Assembly (NCBI RefSeq): GCF_003050905.1
Contig: NZ_QAOT01000014.1
Source: Cereibacter_A azotoformans
GTDB lineage: Bacteria > Pseudomonadota > Alphaproteobacteria > Rhodobacterales > Rhodobacteraceae
Length of the DNA stretch: 64,000 bases
Direction: 5' to 3' (one strand)
Both the position numbers and the translations under genes were made by a program. The notes beneath the pieces were generated by a model that did not search any database, was not told where the DNA came from, and was given only the letters and a program-made list of their open reading frames with translations. How positions within the stretch are numbered: the first letter of the stretch is position 1; the number at the start of each line of letters is the position of its first letter. Positions 53,343-61,454 of this stretch are shown here, piece after piece.

Positions 53343-55383
53343 TCAGGGGCGGCCGCTCCAGAGCCTCCGGTCGGCGCGCGCGGGCACCATGCGCAGCCCC
53401 TCGGCCTCCGGCCAGATGGCCAGCGCGCCGGTGCGGGCCAGCACGGACTGGTCGATCAGCTGACAGCCCGGAGGAACCGGCCCCTCGTGCCGCGCCGCGA
53501 GGATCACCAGCTGCGCCGTGGCGCAGGCCTCGGGCATCCGATCGGCCGCTCCCTTTCCCTTGAGGGCCACCCCCTCGATCCCGGCCATCGAGAAGCGCCG
53601 CGCGCCGCGAGGTCCGTCAAATCCCGGTCGCGCGGCGGCGGCCGGCTGATCCGCCAGATCGCCGTCGTTCTCAAGCCAGCTTCGCGCGGCAAAGCCCCCC
53701 CCCCCGTGCCGACGACAGCGCCCGGCCCTCGGGGCCCAGAAGGCCGACCAGCGCCCCATCCGACGAGACGAGGAGCGGCGGCCGGTCCGCCTGCGCCCAG
53801 AGCAGGAAGGCCCCCGCCATGCCGACCAGCCCTGCATGGCGCGCCCTCCCCCGCCAGAGCATGAGCCAGAGCCCTCCGAGCGTCAGGATCGGCAGCACCC
53901 ACGGCCCCGGCGAGGCCACTGCCCCGACCGAGCCGGGCAGCGCCGCCACCCAATGCGCCACCCAGAGGATCCAGCGCGCGCCAAGCTCCATCGCCCAGAG
54001 CGCCGGGAACGACGCGCCGAAGGGGGCAAGCAGCGCCGCAACCCCGGCCGCGGGCATCACCAGCAGCTCCATCATCGGCACGGCGATCAGGTTGCCCATC
54101 AGCCCGTAGGTCGCGATCCGGTTGAAGTGGGCCGCCGCGTAGGGGCCGGTCGTGACACCGCCGATCACCGACGAGACGAACAGCAGGAACACCGGCGCCA
54201 CGAAGCGCGACATCGTGCGGGGATGGACCCGTTCGCGCAGCGCGTTGAAGCCCCAGATCAGGCCCGCCGTGGCGGCGAAGGACATCTGGAAGCCGGCCTC
54301 GAGCAGGGCCTCGGGCTGCCAGAGCAGGATCACGCTGGCCGCCAGGGCAAAACTGCGCATCGACAGCGCCCTCCGGTCGGCAAGGATCGCCGCCAGCATG
54401 ACGGCAATCATCACGAAGGCGCGCAGCGTGGGCACGTTCCCCCCCGACATCAGCAGGTAGAAGCCGGTGGCGAGGAAGGCCACGCACGCCGCGATCTTCT
54501 TCGTCGGCAGGCGCAGGGCGAGCGGCGGAACAAGGGCCAGCCCGTGCCGCACGAGCCCGAAGACAAAGCCCGCGAGAAGGCTCATGTTCAGGCCCGAGAT
54601 CGCGAGGATATGCGCCAGCCCCGACAGCCGCAGATCCTCCATCGTGGCGGCGCTGATGCCGGCGTAGTCGCCGGTCAGCACCGCGGCGGAAAAGGCGCCG
54701 GCCTCGCCCGGAAAGCGATCCTGCACGCCGATGCGGACCGCCACACGCAGCCGGTTCACGAGGCTGTCGCCGCGCGCCGCCGGCTCGAGCATCACGACGG
54801 GCGTCCGCGTGTAGCCCACCGCACCCAGCCGGTCGAAGAAGGCCATGCGGCGGAAGTCGAAGCCGCCGGGCTCGGCCGGGGGCAGCGGCGCGTCGAGATG
54901 GCCGGTCATCATCACGACCATGCCGGGCTTCGGCTCGAAGGGCTGCAGGCCATGAACGGTCACCCTCACCCGCTCGGGCGTGCGCTCGGGCGGGGTCCGT
55001 TCCAGCACCAGACGGTCGAGCGTCAGGCGCAGCGCGTCGGTCTGCGAGCGGTCGATGGACAGCACCCGCCCCTCGATCGCGCCGTAATAGTGAAAGCCGA
55101 GGATCGGTGCCGCCAGCACAGCGGCCCTGAGGCCGGCCGCGAGGAACCCCGCCGCGATACAGGCCAGCGCCACGATCGGAGGATGGAGGAGTTCGGGCGC
55201 CTTCCAGCGGCCGAGGAGGCCAAGGAGGGCCAAGGCCAGCGCCAGCGCATAGGCGGGCCATCCCGGCTCGGCCGACGGCACGAACCAGATCCCGATCCCG
55301 ATCCCGAGGAACACCGGCACGAAGGGGAACAGGAAGCCCCGCGCTTCGGCCAGAGCCACGAGCGGAAGCGCCAATGCGCGCAC
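53343..55383 (-). pseudogene. comEC: ComEC DNA-uptake channel, broken by a frameshift in a G11 tract
   Basis: The intact gene would code for about 679 residues. It starts at GTG 55383 (MRALALPLVALAEARGFLFP); an ATG further upstream would overlap gltX. It carries the N-terminal OB/DUF4131 part, the competence domain (LSGLAHILAISGLNMSLLAG then FVFGL, then about eight spans) and the start of the C-terminal lactamase-like region. At 53695-53705 an 11-base run (G11 in the coding strand) shifts the frame, giving ARGGGLCRAKLA and a stop at 53671. Ten G's would continue as ARGGGFAARSWLENDGDLAD to a stop at 53343. The natural C-terminal sequence is preserved, so the break is recent, an assembly error, or slippage-controlled. 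Confidence 0.85.
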
Positions 55384-55459
55384 CTTGTTTCCCGATCCGT
55401 GATTGCCTAGACAGGCCCGATCCTGAGCGCCTGATGGTTTCAGAAAGGTTAATCCACCC

Positions 55460-56875
55460 ATGTCCGCCGCGTCCGAAAAGCCTGTCGTCACCCGTTTCGC
55501 CCCGTCGCCGACCGGCTATCTGCACATCGGCGGCGCCCGGACGGCGCTGTTCAACTGGCTCTTCGCCCGCGGTCGCAAGGGCACCTTCCTGCTGCGCATC
55601 GAGGACACCGACCGCGAACGCTCGACCCCGGAGGCGACGGACGCGATCCTGCGCGGGCTGACCTGGCTGGGCCTCGACTGGGACGGCGAGGTGGTCAGCC
55701 AGTTCGCCCGCAAGGATCGCCACGCCGAGGTGGCGCGCGAGATGCTGGCACGGGGCGCGGCCTACAAGTGCTTCTCGACCCAGGACGAGATCGAGGCCTT
55801 CCGCGAGGCCGCGCGGGCCGAGGGCCGTTCGACCCTGTTCCGCAGCCCCTGGCGGGAGGCCGATCCCTCCACCCATCCCGATGCGCCCTATGTGATCCGC
55901 ATGAAGGCGCCGCGGACCGGCGAGACGGTCATCGCGGATCGGGTGCAGGGCACGGTGCGCTTCCAGAACGAGACGCTCGACGACATGGTGGTGCTGCGCT
56001 CGGACGGGACGCCGACCTACATGCTGGCGGTGGTGGTGGACGATCACGACATGGGCGTGACCCATGTGATCCGGGGCGACGACCACCTGAACAACGCCGC
56101 GCGGCAGACAATGGTCTATGAGGCGATGGGCTGGGAGGTGCCGATCTGGGCCCATATCCCGCTGATCCACGGGCCGGACGGCAAGAAGCTGTCGAAGCGG
56201 CACGGGGCGCTCGGCGTCGAGGAATATCAGGCGATGGGCTATCCCGCCGCCGGGATGCGCAACTACCTGACCCGTCTCGGCTGGGCGCATGGCGACGACG
56301 AGTTCTTCACCTCCGAGCAGGCGATGGCGTGGTTCGACCTGGAGGGAATCGGACGTTCGCCCGCCCGACTCGACTTCAAGAAGCTGGAGAATGTCTGCGG
56401 CCAGCATATCGCGGTCATGGATGATGCGGCTGCGATGCATGAAATAGAGGCATATCTTGCTGCGGCGCGGAAACCCGCCTTGACCGACCTGCAGGCAGGG
56501 CGGCTTTCGGCGGCTCTTTACGCGCTGAAGGACCGGGCCAAGACCTTCCCGGAACTGCTTGAAAAGGCCCGATTCGCCCTCGAGTCGCGGCCGATCGCGG
56601 CGGATGACGCTGCGGCAAAGGCGCTCGATGCGGTATCCCGTGGTATACTGCGCGAATTGACGCCGATCCTGCAAACTGCTAGCTGGTCGAAGCAGGAGCT
56701 GGAGGCCGCCCTGACCGCCTTCGCGGGCGAGAAGGGAATGGGCTTCGGCAAACTGGCCGGCCCCTTGCGCGCCGCCCTTGCCGGGCGCACGGTGACGCCC
56801 AGCGTCTTCGACATGATGCTGGTCATCGGTCGGGACGAGACGATTGCGCGGCTGGAGGATGCCGCGGCGGCCTGA
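55460..56875 (+). CDS. gltX: Glutamate--tRNA ligase
   Basis: 471 residues, class I synthetase. HIGH region RFAPSPTGYLHIGGARTALF and KMSKS equivalent KKLSKRHGALGV; RIEDTDRERSTPEATDAIL and WLGLDWDG are also diagnostic. The conserved GDDHLNNAARQTMVYEAMGW supports GluRS. It is divergent from comEC, with only 76 bases between starts, and precedes gltA by 107 bases. Confidence 0.96.
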   Translation: MSAASEKPVVTRFAPSPTGYLHIGGARTALFNWLFARGRKGTFLLRIEDTDRERSTPEATDAILRGLTWLGLDWDGEVVSQFARKDRHAEVAREMLARGAAYKCFSTQDEIEAFREAARAEGRSTLFRSPWREADPSTHPDAPYVIRMKAPRTGETVIADRVQGTVRFQNETLDDMVVLRSDGTPTYMLAVVVDDHDMGVTHVIRGDDHLNNAARQTMVYEAMGWEVPIWAHIPLIHGPDGKKLSKRHGALGVEEYQAMGYPAAGMRNYLTRLGWAHGDDEFFTSEQAMAWFDLEGIGRSPARLDFKKLENVCGQHIAVMDDAAAMHEIEAYLAAARKPALTDLQAGRLSAALYALKDRAKTFPELLEKARFALESRPIAADDAAAKALDAVSRGILRELTPILQTASWSKQELEAALTAFAGEKGMGFGKLAGPLRAALAGRTVTPSVFDMMLVIGRDETIARLEDAAAA

Positions 56876-56982
56876 CGGAGCCGCCCTCCCCTCTTCGCCG
56901 CATCCCGGTCCTCAACGGAACCGGATCCTATCGGCCTCGCGCCATTCCGCGCGACGCCGGCCCGAACGAGAGAGGGAGAAGC

Positions 56983-58269
56983 ATGACGAAATCCGCAAAG
57001 CTCACGATCGGAGAGAAGGTCATCGACCTGCCGATCCACTCGCCCACCCTTGGGCCGGACGTTCTCGACATCCGCAAGCTCTACGCGGAAGCTGACGTTT
57101 TCACCTACGATCCGGGCTTCACCTCGACGGCGGCCTGCGAAAGCACGATCACCTACATCGACGGCGACAAGGGCGAGCTTCTCTATCGCGGCTACCCGAT
57201 CGAGCAGCTGGCCGAGCGGTCGCACTATCTGGAAGTCTGCTACCTCCTTCTCTACGGAGAGCTGCCGAACGCCGCACAGGCGGCCGACTTCGAATACCGG
57301 ATCACGCGGCACACGATGCTGCACGAGCAGATCCACTACTTCTTCCGCGGCTTCCGTCGCGACAGCCACCCGATGGCGACGATGGTGGGCGTGGTGGGCG
57401 CCATGTCGGCCTTCTATCACGACTCGCTCGACATCAACGATCCGTGGCAGCGTGAGGTCGCGGCGATCCGCATGATCGCCAAGCTGCCGACGATCGCGGC
57501 GATGGCCTACAAATATTCGATCGGCCAGCCCTTCAACTACCCGCAGAACCATCTCGATTACGCCGGCAACTTCCTGCATATGTGCTTTGCGGTGCCGGCC
57601 GAGTCCTACACGGTGAACCCCGTCCTCGCCAAGGCGATGGACCGGATCATGATGCTCCATGCCGATCACGAGCAGAACGCCTCGACCTCGACGGTGCGTC
57701 TGGCGGGCTCGTCGGGTGCGAACCCCTTCGCCTGCATCGCGGCCGGCATCGCCTGCCTCTGGGGGCCCGCGCATGGCGGCGCGAACCAGGCCTGCCTTGA
57801 AATGCTGCGCGAGATTGGCACTGTGGACCGAATCCCGGAATACATCCGGCGCGCCAAGGACAAGGACGATCCGTTCCGCCTGATGGGCTTCGGCCACCGG
57901 GTCTACAAGAACTTCGACCCGCGCGCCAAGGTGATGAAGGAAAGCGCCGACGAGGTGCTGGGTCTGCTGGGCATCGAGAACAACCCGACGCTGCAGGTCG
58001 CCAAGGAACTCGAGCGCATCGCGCTGGAGGACGAGTATTTCGTCTCGAAGAAGCTCTATCCGAACGTGGATTTCTACTCGGGGATCATCCTCGACGCGAT
58101 GGGCTTCCCGACCTCGATGTTCACGCCGATCTTCGCGATCTCGCGGACGGTTGGCTGGATCTCGCAGTGGAAGGAGATGATCGGCGATCCCACGCAGAAG
58201 ATCGGCCGCCCGCGCCAGCTCTACAAGGGCGAGAAGACCCGCGACTACGTCGATCTGCGCCACCGCTGA
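56983..58269 (+). CDS. gltA: Citrate synthase
   Basis: 428 residues, type II bacterial citrate synthase. The catalytic His blocks are MLHADHEQNASTSTVRLAGS and GPAHGGANQACLEML, the Asp/His site is GFGHRVYKNFDPRA, and it ends LYPNVDFYSGIILDAMGFPTSM and QLYKGEKTRDYV. It condenses acetyl-CoA with oxaloacetate in the TCA cycle. AGAGGGAGAAGC precedes the ATG. The 107 bases after gltX probably hold its own promoter. A hairpin follows the stop. Confidence 0.97.
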   Translation: MTKSAKLTIGEKVIDLPIHSPTLGPDVLDIRKLYAEADVFTYDPGFTSTAACESTITYIDGDKGELLYRGYPIEQLAERSHYLEVCYLLLYGELPNAAQAADFEYRITRHTMLHEQIHYFFRGFRRDSHPMATMVGVVGAMSAFYHDSLDINDPWQREVAAIRMIAKLPTIAAMAYKYSIGQPFNYPQNHLDYAGNFLHMCFAVPAESYTVNPVLAKAMDRIMMLHADHEQNASTSTVRLAGSSGANPFACIAAGIACLWGPAHGGANQACLEMLREIGTVDRIPEYIRRAKDKDDPFRLMGFGHRVYKNFDPRAKVMKESADEVLGLLGIENNPTLQVAKELERIALEDEYFVSKKLYPNVDFYSGIILDAMGFPTSMFTPIFAISRTVGWISQWKEMIGDPTQKIGRPRQLYKGEKTRDYVDLRHR

Positions 58270-58282
58270 TCGGGACATGAAC

Positions 58283-58317
58283 GAACGGCGGCTCCTCGGG
58301 GGCCGCCGTTCCGCTTT
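58283..58317 (+). terminator. Terminator-like hairpin after gltA
   Basis: GAACGGCGGC (58283-58292) pairs perfectly with GCCGCCGTTC (58302-58311) over a nine-base loop. The trailing T-run is short (CGCTTT), so it is a weaker terminator than the others. It may serve both gltA and the convergent DUF2235 gene. Confidence 0.65.
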
Positions 58318-58326
58318 GCCGGGCGC

Positions 58327-59430
58327 CTATCCCTGCGTCGGCTCTCCCGCCTCGGCCGGGCCCAGCCGGAGCCGCCACTTGCGGGGGGCGCAATCGGGCC
58401 GCAGGGCTGTCGGGTGGAGATATTCCGTCGGACAGCACAACTGCGACCGGCGCTGCCGCCACAGGAAGAGCTTGCCCCAGCCGGCATAGAGGCTCGTCAT
58501 AGGGGCGCTGGCGTCGCAGGGAAACTCGGCGCGCCAGCTCTCCGGAAGTTGCAATCCACAATGGGCGGCACGCTCGAGCATCCAGACCAGCGGGATGTTG
58601 GACAGCAGGCGCGAGCCATGCCGACCGCCGTTGAGCTGGCCGCCGATGTCACCGTGGCCACCGCGGAACCAGGCCTGCTCGACGATCTGGCCGTGGTAGG
58701 GATAGTCCCAGAGCACCGGCTCGAAGACCGTGCGGGTCTCGTCCATGGCCAGCGCGTGAAAGCCGTGGCGCACCGTCCGGCCCAGCCTGTGGCTGTGGAA
58801 GGCGTGCCGGTCCTCGGTCAGCCGCCACAGCAGCGGCAGCCGCAACCCGAGGGCCTTCACGGTGTCGAAGATGCCCACCACCTCGATCTCGACCCGCGGA
58901 TGACAGTAGCGGCGCGAAAAGGCTCGGGCATGGGGTCGGATGCTGCCCTGCTCGTAATGGCGCCAGGCCAGCTGGACATTGCGCTCGGTCGCCTCTTCGC
59001 GGCGCAGCAGCCCGACCCGGTCGATCACGCCCGCCAGCGAGCGCACGGCATAGGCCCCGCGCGAATAGCCGAAGAGGAAGATCCGATCGCCCGGCTGATA
59101 GTGCGAGGCGAGATAGCCATAGGCGCGGCGGATCTGGCGGTTGAGACCCCTGCCCTGCACGAGGTCGCCGATCCTGAGCCAGCCGCACCATTGCAGGCCG
59201 GGCTCGTAATAGATCGTGCGATGGACCGAGCGACGTCCCTGGCGCAGCAGTTTGAAGATCAGTCCGACGTTGGTCTCGTGGCCCGGCTCGAGCGAGGAAC
59301 AGGTGCCGTCAAGCAGGATCACATGATCCACCGGCCCCCTGCGGGCACCGCGCCCAGGCGGTGTGGCCGGCTCTGTCGTGACGGTTGGATGGGTCCGCAG
59401 CCAGTGACGGATACTCTTGATCAGCGACAT
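58327..59430 (-). CDS. DUF2235 alpha/beta-hydrolase (Tle1-like phospholipase fold)
   Basis: 367 residues. The DUF2235 signature DHVILLDGTCSSLEPGHETNV starts the domain, and the nucleophile elbow is FLFGYSRGAYAVRSLAG with Ser123. Further family blocks are GIFDTVKALGLRLP, FHALAMDETRTVFEPVLWD, the QAWFRGGHGDIGGQL His/Asp region, and IPLVWMLERA. Some DUF2235 proteins are type VI secreted phospholipases (Tle1), but no VgrG or immunity gene is adjacent, so a housekeeping esterase is as likely. ATG 59430 has GGAGGTTG upstream. Confidence 0.85.
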   Translation of the reverse strand: MSLIKSIRHWLRTHPTVTTEPATPPGRGARRGPVDHVILLDGTCSSLEPGHETNVGLIFKLLRQGRRSVHRTIYYEPGLQWCGWLRIGDLVQGRGLNRQIRRAYGYLASHYQPGDRIFLFGYSRGAYAVRSLAGVIDRVGLLRREEATERNVQLAWRHYEQGSIRPHARAFSRRYCHPRVEIEVVGIFDTVKALGLRLPLLWRLTEDRHAFHSHRLGRTVRHGFHALAMDETRTVFEPVLWDYPYHGQIVEQAWFRGGHGDIGGQLNGGRHGSRLLSNIPLVWMLERAAHCGLQLPESWRAEFPCDASAPMTSLYAGWGKLFLWRQRRSQLCCPTEYLHPTALRPDCAPRKWRLRLGPAEAGEPTQG

Positions 59431-59524
59431 GCCGCAACCTCCGGTTCGACCGCGGTTCCGCCCTCGCACTGAGTCAACTGGTCGAGCGCCGACATGTAGC
59501 CCACCCACTGTTACATGGAGGATG

Positions 59525-59560
59525 AAGAAAAAGCCCGGGCGGAAGGTTCCGACCGGGCCT
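59525..59560 (-). terminator. Intrinsic terminator of the decarboxylase gene
   Basis: On the minus strand GCCCGGTCGGAA pairs with TTCCGCCCGGGC over a CC loop (59533-59558, one mismatch), followed by TTTTTCTTC. It is 27 bases after the stop codon. Confidence 0.85.
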
Positions 59561-59586
59561 CAAAATATCACCGAGGGGTGAATGAT

Positions 59587-60732
59587 TTACAATTTGAGCG
59601 AAAGGACGGTCGCCATACTCAGTTCGCCGAAGCCGTTGAACCGGGTGTTGGTGGCCGTGGAGTAGGCGCCCATGCCCTGGAACACCAGAAAGTCGCCTTC
59701 CGCGACATCGACCGACAGCGGCAGTTCGCCCGGCAGACGGTCCACCGAGTCACAGGTCGGCCCGAAGATGATGCGGTCGCGCGTCTCGCCCTCGCGGCGG
59801 CGGCCCTCGGGGGTCAGCACCGACACCCGGTCGATCACGCCGATCAGCGGCAGTTCGGTGAGCGAGCCATAGACCCCGTCATTGAGGAACACATGGGCAT
59901 CGTCCCGCACCGCCTTGATGCGCGTGGCGAGGGTGAAGGCGTCAGCGCAGATGCCCCGGCCCGGCTCGCACACAAGGAGCGGACGGTCGGCGCCGAAGGC
60001 CTCGTCGGCCACGCGGTCGATCAGGTGGAAGATCGCCTCAAGCTCGGGCTCGACCCCGTTCAGCCGGTGCGAGGGGAAGCCCCCGCCCACGTTCAGCCGG
60101 GCGATGGTGACGCCGGCCTCACGCGCGATCTCGGCCGCCGTGCGGATATAGGTCTCCCACGCCGCCGGATCGGTGCATTGCGTGCCCGGATGGAAGGTCA
60201 TCGAGGGGATGAAGCCCGCCTCGGCCACCGTCTTCAGCAGCTCGATCGCCAGCTCCACCGTGGCGCCGAACTTGGCGCCGAAATTGTAGGCCGCACCCGA
60301 GACCGGCAACTTGAAGCGCACCGAGATCTCGCAGCCCTCGGCCGGAACCAGCTCGATCAGCTTGGCCAGCTCGGACTTCGAGTCGACCGACCAGCTTTTC
60401 ACGCCCATCTCGACGGCCACGGCGATTTCCGCGCGCGACCGGACCGGGTTGTTGTAATGCAGCGCCGCATCCGGGGCGATCCGGCGGATCATGCGGATCT
60501 CGTGCGGCGACGCCACATCATAGCCGCGGATCCCGGCCGCGGCGAGGTTCTCGATCACCACCTCTTCCGGGTTCGACTTGACGGCATAGGTCACCATGCC
60601 CGGAAAGCCGTCGATGAAACGCCGCGCCGTCGCCTGCAGGATCGACGGCGAGAAGAACAGCACCGGCGCCTCGGGAGAGATCGCGCGGAGATATTCGGCG
60701 GGGTTTGTCCAGATCGTCTTCGAGAGTCCCAT
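59587..60732 (-). CDS. Fold-III PLP decarboxylase (ornithine/lysine type)
   Basis: 381 residues, alanine-racemase-fold decarboxylase. PLP lysine Lys52 (TYAVKSNPEEVVI), the phosphate loop GGGFPS (216-221) and CEPGRG (255-260), and the second-subunit catalytic FGPTCDSVDRL (Cys327, Asp328, Asp331). The CDS motif and absence of an arginine-type extension point to ornithine decarboxylase, perhaps with lysine activity, giving putrescine or cadaverine. It is divergent from an Lrp/AsnC gene with a 217-base gap containing an inverted repeat. Confidence 0.9.
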   Translation of the reverse strand: MGLSKTIWTNPAEYLRAISPEAPVLFFSPSILQATARRFIDGFPGMVTYAVKSNPEEVVIENLAAAGIRGYDVASPHEIRMIRRIAPDAALHYNNPVRSRAEIAVAVEMGVKSWSVDSKSELAKLIELVPAEGCEISVRFKLPVSGAAYNFGAKFGATVELAIELLKTVAEAGFIPSMTFHPGTQCTDPAAWETYIRTAAEIAREAGVTIARLNVGGGFPSHRLNGVEPELEAIFHLIDRVADEAFGADRPLLVCEPGRGICADAFTLATRIKAVRDDAHVFLNDGVYGSLTELPLIGVIDRVSVLTPEGRRREGETRDRIIFGPTCDSVDRLPGELPLSVDVAEGDFLVFQGMGAYSTATNTRFNGFGELSMATVLSLKL

Positions 60733-60919
60733 CGGCGTTCCTTTCGGCCAACAAGACGCAAGCCCTCTGCCCGCGTTACATGGGGGGAGTGGGAGGCACC
60801 TGCGCGGTTTCGACAAACCAGGCCAGGTGCGTATGAGCCGCCCTTTTCCTGCAACAAAGGATGCCTCATTTGGGGCACAAATCCACCGATCAAAAGTGTT
60901 GATATGCAGCGATATGTCG

Positions 60920-60949
60920 GCATAATGACGAAAACTTCGGGCATTATGC
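60920..60949. promoter_or_regulatory. Inverted repeat next to the Lrp gene start, likely autoregulatory site
   Basis: GCATAATG (60920-60927) and CATTATGC (60942-60949) are exact inverse copies separated by 14 bases, ending directly at the start codon of the Lrp/AsnC gene. A further TGCC-N8-GGCA dyad is close by (TGCCTCATTTGGGGCA, about 60869-60884). Both may be bound by the regulator and could control the divergent decarboxylase. Confidence 0.6.
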
Positions 60950-61381
60950 ATGGACGAGCTGGACCGCAACATTCTCGGCATCCTCGGTGCCGACGCACGG
61001 ACCTCGGTGGCGACTCTCGCCCGCCGGTTGAAGGTCGCCCGCTCGACCATTCAGGCCCGGCTGGAGCGGCTCGAGACCTCGGGCGTGATCGCGGGCTACA
61101 CGCTCAAGCTGGGCGAACAGGCCCGGCAGGGGCGGCTGCGGGCCTCGGTCCTGCTCACGATCGAGCCGCGGACACAGGCCGCGATCCTGACCCGGCTCAA
61201 GGCCATCGCCGAGGTCGAGCGCGTCTTCACCACCTCCGGCCGGTTCGACCTCCTCCTCCAGATCGCGGCGCCCTCGACGCAGGTCCTCGATCAGGTGCTC
61301 GACGAGGTGGGGGCGATGACGGGGGTCCGAAGCTCGGAGAGCCTGATCCACCTCTCGACCCGGATCGACCGCGCGGTGTGA
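60950..61381 (+). CDS. Lrp/AsnC-family transcriptional regulator
   Basis: 143 residues. Helix-turn-helix (4-50): LDRNILGILGADARTSVATL then ARRLKVARSTIQARLERLE. The C-terminal RAM/AsnC ligand domain includes VERVFTTSGRFDLLLQIAAP and the closing SLIHLSTRIDR. It probably senses an amino acid and controls the divergent decarboxylase gene, given the inverted repeats between them. The start ATG 60950 overlaps the edge of one repeat, so a leader of unusual length is not possible. Confidence 0.9.
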   Translation: MDELDRNILGILGADARTSVATLARRLKVARSTIQARLERLETSGVIAGYTLKLGEQARQGRLRASVLLTIEPRTQAAILTRLKAIAEVERVFTTSGRFDLLLQIAAPSTQVLDQVLDEVGAMTGVRSSESLIHLSTRIDRAV

Positions 61382-61454
61382 GCGCGGGTGCGATGAGGCT
61401 TGGCCTCGGGCCGCGGCTTGGATAGACCGGGCGCAACGAATTGCGAGGCCCGAC

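Noticed and set aside
53504..56674. 1056-codon open frame on the minus strand spanning comEC and gltX
   Set aside because: It is antisense to gltX and out of frame in comEC; the product is Arg/Gly-rich and matches no family. Real genes on this segment are clear.
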